This document shows positions 19,929 to 31,445 of a stretch of DNA of 50,021 nt, in pieces. The DNA lies in NCBI GenBank assembly GCA_010015745.1, contig ML978324.1:1-50021 (forward strand), read 5' to 3'. The position numbers were made by a program, and so were the translations under genes. A model generated the notes under the pieces. The model saw only the letters and a list, made by a program, of their open reading frames with translations, ran no database searches and was not told the origin of the DNA. Position 1 is the first letter of the stretch; each line of letters opens with the position of its first letter. Source of the DNA: Setomelanomma holmii. Taxonomy: Eukaryota > Ascomycota > Dothideomycetes > Pleosporales > Phaeosphaeriaceae.

Positions 19929-22900
19929 CTAGTAAAGCCCCTTCCGTACACCACCTTTTCCCCTACCTTCACCCCAGATACAGCATATGCTCATACTCTC
20001 GCACCACGCTTGAACTTGCCATGCTTCTAGCACTTTCGCTACGGCTAGGATCTCGGCTGGGCTTGTGGTGTCGATGGCAGGTTCACCGAGGGATATGAGT
20101 TCCTTGTTCCAGGCCTTGACCTGGAGTTTGGTCGCACGCTTCCATGTCCGGATACTAGTGCTGACGTTGAGATAGGCAGTGAAGTCTTCGAGGACGATTG
20201 GGTCGTACATCAAGATCTTTTCGTGCCAGCTGGGCCTCTTGGGATTCGTGGTTGGTGGGAGAGAACGAGTATGTGCAGTTATCGCGGAGAAGACAATGCT
20301 TTTGAACGTCGTCCAATCGAGCTGAGCAATTCGGACGCAGGCGATGGGCACTACGCTCGGATCTGGTGTTGTTTTGCTTTTCTTCAAAGTACGTGTCGGG
20401 GATGTTGAAAAGAGAGGAAGTGGTTCGGACGCTTGCAGTTTGCGAATGCGAGGAGGCGTGGGCGAAAAGGCCTGTCTGGCCTCGTCCTCGGAATCCAAAA
20501 TCTCATCAATGTCGATAAAACGCCCGGAGCTCCTTGCCGGTGTTGCAGGAGGCGCCGATAGGCTTTTTTCCAGTTTTGGCGGGGACTTGGAGGCTTGTAC
20601 ACGGCTCATCGACTTCATGGCAGGGGATGCGCTCGTCTCGCGCTCAACAGACTGCGGTTTGGGAGGGCGACCTCGACGTTTGTTTGGCGAATCTACTACG
20701 AAGTTCGGTGCTGGTGGTCTTGGTTTTGGTGGCCGCATCGTACTTGATTTGGTCGCGACTGGAAGCATGTCATCGATGTCGGCAAAGCTATCCTGCAACT
20801 CGGCGTTCTGATTCGAAGGTGGAGGTTGCGAGCCCAAACCATCAATGTCCTCGAACACTGTTTCTGCCATTGCATAATCCGAAACATCAACGTATGGCCG
20901 GGTCTGTGAACCCCAAGATGTTGTGCGAGGAGGCGTCAATGGGTCAGACGAGATAACAACTGCAGCTGCAGGCGCAGACTCAACGTGGCCGATCTCTACG
21001 AACGATGGCGGGTCGGCTTCCAGTCCATCAACAGTCCCATCCATCAGCAACGGAAAGTCCTGTGTTTGATCAAAGTCATGTATGTAGACATCATCCATCT
21101 GCTCGAGTAGGCCACCCTCGACATCTCTTGAGCTAGCATCCCACAAGCCGCGCTTGCCAACCACCTTCTCCAGTTTCGGCCAGCGCGGTGGCGCCATCAG
21201 CTGACGTGGTGAGTATGCATCTCCCTCCGACTCTTTCATTGCTTGCTGGAGTTGGCGCACTAGTGTGGGCGATTCTTCTAAAGCCAACTGACTCGAGGTG
21301 CCGAAGAGTATGTCTTGCTTACCTAGGCGCAGTAGTGCCGAGTTAGGACTTAGTAGCTTCTCAGCCACTGGCTTAGACTTGGACTTGACGGTTGCTTTCG
21401 CAGAGGTCTTCTTTGTCCTAGTCTTGGTACTCGCTTTCTCAGAGTCAGGTTTCGATGTTGAGCGTTTACGAGGAGGCTTCCTGGCTATCGCATTGTCCCC
21501 AGCGGTGGCCACGTCGTCCAGCGGCACCTTGGTAACAGTCGTTCGAAGCTGGAAGAAGTCGCTCGTGACATCCACGTGACCAGAGTCGAGTGGCTTGGGC
21601 TGGTATTGCTCTGTGGCAATGTCCGTGATGGTCCTTGCTTTCTTCTTTGGCGCCTTGCCTTTCTCCGGTGACGAGTTCCTAGAATTGGGCTGATTGTGAT
21701 TGTTTGGGACATCGACAAGCTTCACAGTTGTTAGCGACTCGTATACGCATTGTCAAACGACTTGAGTGCTCACCTCAATTCTCCTTCGCTTTTTCGCTGC
21801 CATTACCTCCGTTTGGGTCGTAGTGGCGCTGACCTTAGAAGTGGAGGGCTGCGCAAATGCAAAATTCGATATCATAGCAGTGAAACCGCCACCACCGGTA
21901 GTCTCCTCCACTTCCCTGTTTTCTTTGCCAATTGAGTCGGCGAATGGACAAGCTGTTACCGTGTCCTGCGGTGGCGTCCATTCGCGTCTTCTTGATACCG
22001 CTTCTTCCAGGTCCAAACTTTGAGGCCCAGGGTCTGGCGGCCGTTGCTTGGGTGGTTGTTTCTTCTTTTGTCGAGGGCTTGGCGGCACATCCCATATTGA
22101 CGCATCTTGTACGTCTTCGCTTGTCTTCCCGAGAGTGTCGCGTGTTGGCGATGCTCGTGTTGTTCCCTGATCATCCCCGCCTGTTGCTTTTCGGAAATGC
22201 GCAGATTCCATGCATGCATCGTCCTGCTGCTTCTTCCCGACAACCTTATCCATTTTCGCTCTCGCGACTCGGGGCTTTCTAACTTTCGGTTCTGCCTCCG
22301 CACCCTCAATTTTCTCCTTCTTCGCGCGCGGTTTCCGAGATTTGCCCGCCTTCGTAAGCTTGGTCGTGGGATCAATCGTGGGTTCTTCCTGGGGTTCAAT
22401 TCGAGGTTCTGCGACTTCCGCCTCGAAGTAAGAAGAGGTCTTTGGAGGCGGGAGTCGTAGCTCTGGGTCGCGTGTGCTGGCGCTGCCTGTGTCCACCTTG
22501 GGTTTCCTTACTCTCGGCTTGGGCTTTGGTTTGGAATCATCATCTGTTGCAGAGGTGACGGTAGGCCGCTTTCGGGTTTTTTTCTTAGTGGTCGTGAAGT
22601 TCGCACTCTCAATTGAGCCCCTGGGTGATTGCGCCTTGGGTATTTCTGCGAACTCGTCGTCGGGTTGCTGCGCAAAGCGTTCAGAGCGTACTAAACTGCC
22701 TACGGTGGCGAACCCTGTGATCGCATCAGGAGGAATGGAGGTCTTTCGCGAGCCGGTTAGTGACGCGCCGGATGTCTTCTTCTGCGGGCTGATGGGTGGA
22801 GAGAGGGATAGGAGAGGCAATGCTGGCATTGCGACGCGTCGAGGAGAGGACCTGCGAGGAGCATTAAGCGGGGAAGACGGAGCATAGATCTCAGCGGCAG

Positions 22901-23105
22901 GAGGCGACGAGGAAAGGACGACAATGTCGAAAGATGTGCCTGCCATCCTGCGCCGGGGAAGGCGCCTCGAGGCTGCCAATGCGACCAGACTGGCAGTGGC
23001 AGCCCATGAGTTAAATGAAGTAGAAGGTGGAGTAGACGCGCTGTGAGCACGGGCTAGCGATGTTGGAGACCCCTCAATGAACTTGGATTTCGCAACTATG
23101 TCCAT
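19929..23105 (-). CDS. SLX4: SLX4, scaffold subunit of the SLX1-SLX4 structure-specific endonuclease
   Basis: Two exons: 23105-21774 and 21719-19929. The 54-nt intron (GTGAGC...CGCTAAC...GAAG) is phase 0 and gives 1040 residues. Most of the protein is Lys/Pro/Ser-rich and disordered, with an AT-hook-like RRGRPPKP (about 792-799). The diagnostic part is the C-terminal SLX1-binding domain (about 910-1030): LDWTTFKSIVFSAITAHTRS, SWHEKILMYDPIVLEDFTAYLN and VQAWCESMSICCIW. SLX4 binds and activates the SLX1 nuclease, which cuts branched DNA such as Holliday junctions, replication forks and 5' flaps (established). Two SIM-like stretches are visible, DIVVLSSS (about 60-67) and VVISSD (about 698-703). 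A longer than usual insert rich in Trp/Lys separates the two halves of the C-terminal domain, probably a lineage trait. The gene appears intact; identity rests on the C-terminal domain. Confidence 0.9.
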
Positions 23106-25298
23106 TGCCTAGCAACACCGCAGCTCCAAAACTTTCACACCCTTCCCAACATTATTCAATTTCTCTGAAACATACACAGGAGTCTCGCATAAACTCATGG
23201 ATGCTCTCACCAGGGTTTTCCTGTCACTCCCAAGCAGCATTGTGCTGCAACTGACCGGATTGGGTACCCCGCGATCCCCGGCCTCGTCCTACCCCGTTCC
23301 TTGCCTCCTGAAGGGCTGGGTTTGATTGCAGCAAAAGTTGCCGTAAGTCCTCAGGGCTTTTTGTATGCCCTGCGACGTCGCAGCTCCTCCATTGACTGCA
23401 TTGTGGGCTTGGTGGTGCGAGCTGGCCGCGGAGTTCTTGCAACTCCGCCCTCAACTTACCTACACCTAATCACCACGCCTTTACCTTCCACACCATCACA
23501 CCCTCACCAAGCTGTGCTGCAGTCTCACTCAGACCCTGAGGATGCTCTCATGAATCTCACTATGTTCATCTTCTCTATACTCTTTGACCCCTGGAGGCGT
23601 GACTTTCGCAGCAGTTTGGCTATACAGCTTACCCCGCCGAGACTGCGAGGCATCCTCGCAGTCGGGTCTAGGTTGTGGGAATGTGGGAGTAGCTCTTTGA
23701 ATGAAGAGTATGCTGACTTCGAGCCTGTCTCGTGTAGAGTCATTCAGCTGCAGGTCGCACGCCGCCGCCGCGAACCTCTTTCGAGCTCGACACTATCTTT
23801 GACGGCAGCGACGATGAAGCAGCCACCTGCGAAAGAGTCCGGAAAGATAGGCAAGTATTGAGACGTGTCGGTAGCCTGGGACACCCGATCCGCTCGCTGC
23901 TCACCTCAATGTCGACATTGAGACACCCTTAAGTCACGGGACGGCGGCATGATCGAGACTCGTAAGGGCAAGAGCGCACCCGCGCAGCCGACATTTCTCA
24001 TCGAACTGAACTAAGCAGAACGCTTCCGATGCTACGCTGGCCGCCATTGCGATCTTCATAACGGATTTAGGACATGCCTTCACCCCACGGTCGCTGGACG
24101 ACCGCTTCGAATTCGAATTCGCGACTCGAGACTGGATCGCGAACCTTGGCACTCGTGACCTTCCTGCGCATTCGCGGCGATATATCGGAAACACGATGGA
24201 GGCATCGCCGTCCAGGCACCTGTATCTATACGCAGTCGACATGATCAATCTCATATCGACGCGACCACGACTAAGGCCATCGTGCATAAGTCCTTACGCA
24301 AGCGACAGCATCCTACAAGGTCATCAACATTAATTGAGGAATGCCAAACCCGCAACACCGCTTGCAAAATGCGGGGGACTGGCCGACACCCTACGATATG
24401 CTGCTTTTCGGATGGGATGCTTGAACGCCATCCGCAATAACCACACATCGAAGGGCAATTGGCTGTTGCAACTGTGCGACAGCTCGACGACATCGACTGT
24501 CCGCTGCTCGATCCTGACGGAATACAAGCTGCGTTGACAAGATTGAAGCTCCATCTCTCTATCTCATCGTTAGTGTTGGCCATACAACTTCGGGTGCGAG
24601 GAACTTATCTTCGGTATACGTCCGCCCGTACTGTGCCATCAGCCAACCTGCGGCGTGAGCCACCCGAAACCCTTGTACGACATTACACATCACGCATCAA
24701 AGCGGCGAAATGATCGGGCAGGTTCACATTTAAGCTATTCCTGCCCCCCCATACCGCACGCGATCCGGCGGCGCCCCAGCAGGTGTCCCGAAGGACCATT
24801 CTCAGCTAAGATGCCTGCCAGGGACTGGGGCTTCACACTTGACAGCTTAAGATGCCCACTTCCGGGTCGGCAATACTCCATGGGAGCGGTGCGTCTTCCC
24901 CGGAAGAGGCGTCTCAAGCTGTTTGCCCAGTAGCTCGGTTCCACGTCTCGGAGTTTCGGATCCGTAGGATCGCTCCCGGTAAGGGGTCGTGCATCATCCC
25001 CGAGACGATCCGTAGACGCTTCCCCTCGGTTAGCTCATTGTATCTCGAAACTCCGGGTCAGCAGAGCCCTCGTGAGGGCGGTGCGTCCTCCTCGAAAATT
25101 CGAGACATCGATGGCTTGAATACATACAGCCCCCAAGATCGACCTTTTCTTGTGAAGGTCAGCGCAAGATCGACAAGCAAGGGATTGGGCTTCTTACCGT
25201 CTCCTCTCCACACCCATACTGGCAGCCGTATCCATCTTCATCACCTCGAACGTGTGTACGCCATACAGCCGACCGAGGATCTGGCCAAGCATGGCACG
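23106..25298. other. Start of the gene-poor tract; fragments only
   Basis: The first ~100 bp are the SLX4 promoter. Beyond that I see only unlinked open frames, for example 24,010-24,333 (plus, 107 codons, no ATG; includes FEFEFATRDWIANLG) and 24,459-24,713 (plus; LDDIDCPLLDPDGIQAALTR). They read like protein but have no start or joining exons. A degenerate direct repeat, CGGGTC(G/A)GCA ... GCGGTGCGTC, recurs at 24,863 and 25,054. Confidence 0.35.
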
Positions 25299-26122
25299 TT
25301 ATCGACGGCTGTAGATGAAGGTTTTTCCGCCGACGACCTCGTTAACATGATATTCGTCGATGGCGTTGATCATCTCGGCATCTTGCATAGTAAGACTCTT
25401 TCCCTCCTTGACCGCTCCCTTCCAAGCCCACGTCGAACGGTACTCATGCTCCCTTGGACGCTCCGAAATCTCTGTGACCGCCCTCATGTACTCCGCCAGT
25501 AAAGGAAAATGAGAAAGCAACACAAGGAAATGCACCATGTTCCAGTGGTCGACAACGGCATCGCTGCGTATCGATCGCGGTTTCGAGCCATGAAGGCTAA
25601 TTAGCCACGTCATACTCGTCGACCTCTTCAGCTACGGAAGGTCCGAGTTAAGCGGTCGCCAAAAGAGGTCACATCCATGCCGTGACAGCGATGAATGCTG
25701 TGGAACGTCTTACGGTCCTTGATCTTCAGCTGGACGACTTTGTCGCCAATACCACTGAAAGCGCAACAGCGGCCTCTCAACAAAAGGAAATGCGCCATGT
25801 TAGCATACATCGGGTAGATGTGCCTGTCCCGGACCATCTCGCGGTGCAACAATGGCGAGGTTGCCACATGAAAGCGCTTGTTGACACCGCGGAATTTGTT
25901 GACATCTGGGCTAAGATCTTGGGAGCAGCGATAGACAACACACGAAGCGATATGGGAGGCGATCTCGTTAATCAGCTCGAACGGGACGTGCGTGAGGCTC
26001 TCTACACACGAGGACCAGATCCTGAGCTCCTTAAACGTGAGGCAGAGACAAGAAGCGCTCAACATCGTGCTTGCTCGGTCATTTTTCTTCCACTTCATCT
26101 CCGCCAACGATGGCCGAGGCAT
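25299..26122 (-). pseudogene. F-box-like gene relic
   Basis: The minus strand from 26122 to 25628 reads LTHVPFELINEIASHIAS, then DVNKFRGVNKRFHVATSPLLHRE and FHSIHRCHGMDV, the layout of an F-box and following helices. The frame stops at 25628, and similar protein resumes in another frame at 25613-25299 (HWNMVHFLVLLSHFP, MINAIDEYHVNEVVGG). No start with a clean N-terminus is visible, and the downstream sequence dissolves into stops. F-box assignment rests on the P-x-ELI-x-I spacing and the N-KRF motif. It is not close to the intact F-box gene at 10,310. Confidence 0.45.
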
Positions 26123-28588
26123 GGTAAGACCAATGGCACGTCGCTCTTCCGTCTCATTGACTTGTTGCGCAGCTCCAGGTGCGGCCTTTCCTCTTTGTCG
26201 CGCCCGCCGTACTCTTCCGTGTCGTCGAGTTCGATTTCCTTGATACTCGATTTGTGTCTGCTCGAGTTATAGCAATTTCTGCAATGTTTCTCGAGAACTG
26301 GCTCTACAACCTGGGAGACCAGGCGGCCCTTTGAAGCCACGACCACAGCCGTCTTTTTCTAATTCAAAAGCCACGGTGGGCGATTCGACTAGATCTTGGC
26401 AAGACGGCCGTGGTGTGAGGCGAGGACGCCTCCGGATATAGCTCTCCGACATGCGTCAAGGGCCGGGACGTAGACCTTCGTAATGCTGTTCGTGAACCGC
26501 ATGGTTCAAGCCAGCCTGCCGAGCTATTGTACAAGTGACCCATGCTCTTTGATGCCATTGGAGGCAGGCGGGTATACGCCACCCAGTGAACATGTCTAAA
26601 GCAAGCTCGTAATACTGCTCTCGATGCTCGGGAACGAGGTGAAGCACCGTAACCTGGGGTGCCAGCAAAACCAAACGAGCCCCGGCAGGAGGGAAATCAG
26701 CTGCATCAACTGTCAGTCAGACGTCGTTTGTCAAGGATGAAGGAGATGCATACGCGGTCCACTAGGAGGGCATCCACGATCTGGGTAACCAGGCAGTCCT
26801 CCGAAATCAGGCGCACTATGGAACTCTCTTTCAAAACCAAGACCGGGACCTCCAACGCCAGGCACAGGTCCTATCAGGTCAGCAGGGAGCCCTCGTCCAA
26901 CTGGTCGTGCGACGCCAGGTCCAGCAGCCAATGCTGCAGCAGTTGTCGGTCCTCCAGATGTTACGCCGAGACGAGCAGCAGGGTCTGCGGTCGGCGGACC
27001 ATCTACCGACAGCGAAATAACGTGTGCGCCGCGAAGGTACAGAATGAAATAATGCGTCAATTTTCGCAATTCGATTCCACATCAGAGTCGTACGTATTTG
27101 CGTGGATGCGCACGCGCTCGAATGCCGCAATCATCTCTTTGCGCCTTCAAGTCTGGTACTTCGTCATGCCTGGTGTAATGTACCAGAACTTGCCACGCTT
27201 CATCTGAGTATGTCACCAGTCCAGGTACACAAAGGCGTCCATCGAGCGTTCTCGATGCATTGTCAGACAATGCGAGGTATCGGTGGAGTCCAGGCACACG
27301 AAAGATGCGGTTACAGCACAGCTGCCTTGGTCTGTGTTTGTCTGCTTGTTGGGCGAGTGCAATCCGGATCAGAATCCGATATCAGGGTGCACATGGACCA
27401 ATACCGCCCTGGGTAGACTCGGACGGCAGATGCCTCATTGAATAATCGCTGTCGTCGCGTGGGAACGGCATACTGTATTGTCAATTGCCATCGAGTCCTT
27501 TGGGGTGCCGCTCTTTTATTCAGACATGTCAAGACTTCGAGGTACGTGTCTTGATGCCTTCTGCTGCGCTTGAGATGATGCTGACATATGAACTTCAATT
27601 CATCCGAATCGAAGTCGGCGGCAGTGAAGCGGCGGATGCCGGTGATCGCTTCTTGCGAGAGTATGACAGTGTCTTTGGCGACTCCGCCAAATGCTGAGTT
27701 GTTGATCGCTTGCTTAGGTGCAGTCTGGCCAGACGCATTGGCTCGCAGTGGAGGTCACGATAGTCTCCACCACCGACAGCCTGAAGTCCTCCACCATGAC
27801 CCGCGCCGCCACTTGGGTTGACAGTGTATTCCAGTTGCTTGGGCGTGCTAGTATTCACCCCAGCAAATGCTGTCGCTTTTACATTCGCGCTCACTCTTGG
27901 AAGCTGTACCAACCGACTGCGTTCATTCCCAGGTGCTATATCAACCGGATAATGTCCAGCGCTCGCAGTCACCAAAAAACCAGGAGCTGTCTTGAATAAC
28001 GCATGAGGGAAAAAGGACCGTGAATGGCGTCATGCTGAACTGTACTGTGTTGTATCGCTGGCGTGATTTTAAGGTGCTGGTGACCACCTCAAGAATCCCA
28101 AAGCGATGGCTTGAGCAGCCTCATGTCCGATCGGTGCCGCTGGCTTATAGTCGAACTCCGGGACGAGGAATGCTCGAAGTCCACTCCAGACCGGACAATT
28201 GCCCCATTGGCGCTGTGGCCCAAATCTGCTGTCATCAGTGGAAACTTTCCTTGTCCGATGATCGAAGTTGCAACCAAGGGGGCGCCCGAGATGTCCTGCC
28301 TGCCGGAATCGTTCATATTGTCTCAATGTCGGCGCTCGAATGGGTTGTGAGACTCTCGTCGACGACGCTTCTTCGCATCTTGCGTCTGACCTATGTCGAC
28401 CTTTGTTGGCAACGATGCGTGCTTGCCATAACAAATGACCTCGGAAATCTGCTGGAGGTACATCGCAGCAGTGTGGGGTCATTGTGTAGGCGAGTCGATC
28501 CACGAATGAGCACTGCCAGGAGTACCATCCCATTGGCCGGACATACTCTTTTGATGGCGATCCATGTTCGTCGGTAAAAAAAGCATTG
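26123..28588. other. Gene-poor stretch with Gly/Pro-rich and frameshifted fragments
   Basis: The minus strand holds Gly/Pro/Ala-rich frames (26,731-27,069) and pieces such as NTSTPKQLEYTVNPSGG (near 27,840) and SAFGGVAKDTVILS (near 27,680) that lie in different frames close together. They could be remains of a secreted, low-complexity protein. None forms a complete gene. Assigning a function would be speculation. Confidence 0.3.
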
Positions 28589-29790
28589 TGAAGCCGGCTG
28601 GTGGGTCAAAGTCGTCATGATGGGTTGTGTAGCAAAATTGCTGGAGTCTGTTGCATGTTCTCCCGCTCGGTCCTATCGTCGAAATGAAGGAATACGGTCG
28701 GCTCCTGGAACAGGGCGACGGGAGATAGACGACACACGAAACGACGAAAAGAAGTGATGTGGTCGACTCCTGGCAATACGGCGAAGGGTGCCGATCAGAC
28801 CTCAGCTTCACGCTATATCATGTCAGCCTCATGGTGTACCAAACGGTCGTCGACACCATACCTCGGCCTGCACCCGTGCATTACGATGCATGTTGTGGAC
28901 CTAGGCTATAGCAGCAGGTTGCGGACGGTGGGCATCGCTGTCTGTAGTATCATAGGCGCTGTCGTTGCTCAAAAAATGTGAAGCCGGCTGATAGGTCGAA
29001 GGCATTTAGATGGGTTGAGCACCGAAATTGCCAGAACCTGGCGTGCCAAGGTGGAGGCTGCCCAAGACCGGCTTCTTGGGAGACATTGGTGTTCCGCTGT
29101 CGAAGCCAGGCCTGCTCATGACGAGACACTGCCGCATCGAGTCGTCGAAATGCAGAGATGCAGTCAGCTCCTGGAAATAGGGCGACAGGTGATAGAAGAC
29201 ACGTGAGCCGATGCCAACGCTTAACGGCGCCAAACAGACCGCCATCACTTGAAAAATCGTGAAGCCGGCTGGTGAGGTCCACCGCGAGATAAGAAGATGT
29301 GTGGAAGTGTGCCCAGCTTCCTGGCGACGAAGCTTCATCGTTCGAGGTGTCTGGCCCGTGGCGAGGGGCAATAGAAAACACATGAGGCGATATCATTGCG
29401 CTCCAGCGCCGAACAGACCGCCAGTGCTAAAAAGACAATGTGAAGTCGGCTGGTGGGGTTGATCGCCACATAAGAAGATGTGTGGAAGCGCGCCCAGCTT
29501 CCTACAACGAAGCTCCATCGTTCGAGGTGTCCGGCGTGTAAGGCAGGACTTCTGAGGCCAAGGTATCGCTGGTATAGCTCTTCGGCGAGAGCGAGCTGAT
29601 TGACTCTGGGTCCGATCCGGCCGCGCTCATTTCGCATGGCAATCCGCCGGGATACTGAAGAGACCACGATGTTGCGCCCCGATGGGCGATAAAGAACGCA
29701 CGAGACGAAAAAAGAAACCGCCATCGCTCGAAAAAAAGATGTGAAGCCCACAGGTGAGTCGATCTTGACTTTGTGGGTAGAATAAGCGAG
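28589..29790. repeat. Degenerate tandem repeat array, about five units
   Basis: The core GTGAAGCCGGCTG or a near match recurs at 28,589, 28,979, 29,259, 29,440 and (more diverged) 29,741. In the last four copies it is preceded by CG(C/T)(C/A)(A/G)T-like sequence and an A-run. The best pair is 29,259-29,340 and 29,440-29,535 (180-bp period), both containing ATAAGAAGATGTGTGGAAG, GCCCAGCTTCCT and CATCGTTCGAGGTGTC. Other shared blocks are GGGCGA...GATAGA and CAGACCGCCA. Unit spacing is uneven (about 390, 280, 180 and 300 bp). Read on the minus strand the units give SPAGFT-like fragments, so this may be a duplicated exon-containing unit rather than a satellite. Confidence 0.65.
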
Positions 29791-30549
29791 CTTCGTGTGT
29801 GAGGAAATCCCTGTTCGAAGACACCCTTTAGCTGATGTCACGCCTCTCCTTGGGCGTGTGTTTCTCCTGCGTGGCACACAAGGACTCGAGCCATGTGTGC
29901 TGTAGAGCTCCACCGTAACGTCAACGACGAGGTTCATGAACCCATCAAACCCTCAGTACTATCGTTTGCGGCATCCCGAAGCAAGAAGAATTAGGTCTTG
30001 CATGGCTGTGTTGCAATAGAACAGCCCACCAGTCCTCACGACTTTGTTGCATCGTCTTTGGAGTTATTTGGATCATCCTCGGGAGCCTTTGCGGCATTTT
30101 CTGCTGCTTCTTTGGCGGCTTCTTTGGCTGCACTTGGTACTCAAACACGCACGGCATCCTGAGCTGGGCTTGCGCGGTCGCTGCGTGTGTGTTTGAACAA
30201 GTTTCGAGCGTTTTCGACGCAGAAAGTGTGCCTTGGGAGCAGGCTGTGAGGAGGTGTGGGTGCGGAGCTCAGCAGTTGATGAAACGAACGTGGTGTGCGC
30301 TGGCGAAAGAGTGACATAAGCTTGCTTCGACTTGGTGAAGTCTGGTTGTGAGACTTCTTGTTCGAAGGGGTCCCAGGCGTCTAACATCTTGCTGAAGCAC
30401 GGAAATTTTCTATAGGTGCTGATGACCCGGCTCGACGGTGACGGTGACGGTGGCGGTGACGAGATGTGTGACCGTGATGATCTCGACTCGAGTTTGCAAC
30501 GCACGGCACTCTTCTTGGGTAAAGCCATCTTGCCCCAGAGGTGGGGCCC

Positions 30550-30748
30550 ATTGCTGCAGGTGTGCAGCTATGGCTTTTTGATGAGCTTACCATCAATGAA
30601 TACGGCCTCTTCCTCGGTGAAGCGATCTCGCCGGGAAGGTTGGAGAAGGATCCAACAACCGAGCCATTAAGTCGCTTAGATCTCAGATCCGCGCGAGGCG
30701 TCTTGCTGCAGATGTGCAGCCATGGTTTCTTGATGAGCCTACTATCAA
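30550..30748 (+). repeat. Two-copy direct repeat (about 46 bp, 152-bp spacing)
   Basis: TTGCTGCAG(G/A)TGTGCAG at 30,551 and 30,703, continuing through ATGG...TTGATGAGC...ATCAA. By eye there are six differences in about 46 bases and all six are transitions. Confidence 0.7.
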
Positions 30749-31199
30749 CGAGCTAAACGTCGATAAATGGAAGCTTGTACTATGTCGAAGCTAAGCATTC
30801 GACATATTCGACCGCACCCAACTCTGATGCCTGGCGGTGGGCAACTTCGAGAGTTGTTGGCACCGTCATCATGCCGTGACCAGCCAGATAGGTGACCTCG
30901 GTGATGGTGGCCATGACCGTGAACATGGCCGTGTCCATGTCCGTACAAAAAGCGAGCGGCGACAGCCCAAAGCGGTAGGGCGAGCAGAGCGATGTCGTTG
31001 TCCTTCGACAAAGACAGCGGTGACGGCAAGACCCGCGGAATATCCAGCGAGTCTGGCTACAATGCCATCGAAGATTATGGTGACAATCACTGGTGTCGCC
31101 TGGACCGAAAAGGCCTCGCTAGCGTAGACGACGTTGAAAGTGACCTTACAGTTGAAGCCGCTCGCGGCAACGCCGGCGTTGAAGTTGCCATCGAATGTC

Positions 31200-31445
31200 G
31201 ACTGGGACCGGCATTAGGCTCGGTGCTGGTGTCGCCGAACTCGTCGACATAGATCGTGACGCGCTGTTGGAGAATGGCATACTGTCAATCTCCGTAGTAG
31301 ATGTGTTTGATCTCGAAACCGGGACGGTAAATGGAGATCTGTTTGAACTTGTCCTCGTCGACCCAGCCACGGATGTGCTCGTCATCCATGAACAGAAACA
31401 AAGCCGGTAGAGGGAGATCTGCTTGGACTTGCGACTTCCCTCATT
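31200..31445 (-). pseudogene. Coding-like relic with an internal duplication
   Basis: Reading down the minus strand from about 31,445, one frame gives LFLFMDDEHIRGWVDEDKF, then KQISIYRPGFEIKHIYYGD, an in-frame TGA near 31,290, and RVTIYVDEFGDTSTEPN. Below about 31,215 coding-like sequence continues in another frame (FDGNFNAGVAASGFNCKVTF). The block AAG-TYCAARCAGATCTCC-YTAC-G occurs twice about 70 bp apart. I do not recognise the family. Confidence 0.35.

Noticed and set aside
23197..23861. Possible two-exon gene divergent from SLX4 (MDALTRVFLSLPSS, intron of about 50 nt, then LIAAKVAVSPQGF)
   Set aside because: The junction restores a frame with a hydrophobic N-terminus. However, there is no clear branch site, and the following ~150 codons look like translated non-coding sequence. 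RNA-seq would decide.
26731..27069. Gly/Pro-rich minus frame resembling a collagen-like protein
   Set aside because: No regular Gly-X-Y repeat and no start or end context. Composition can arise from GC-rich codons in the wrong frame.
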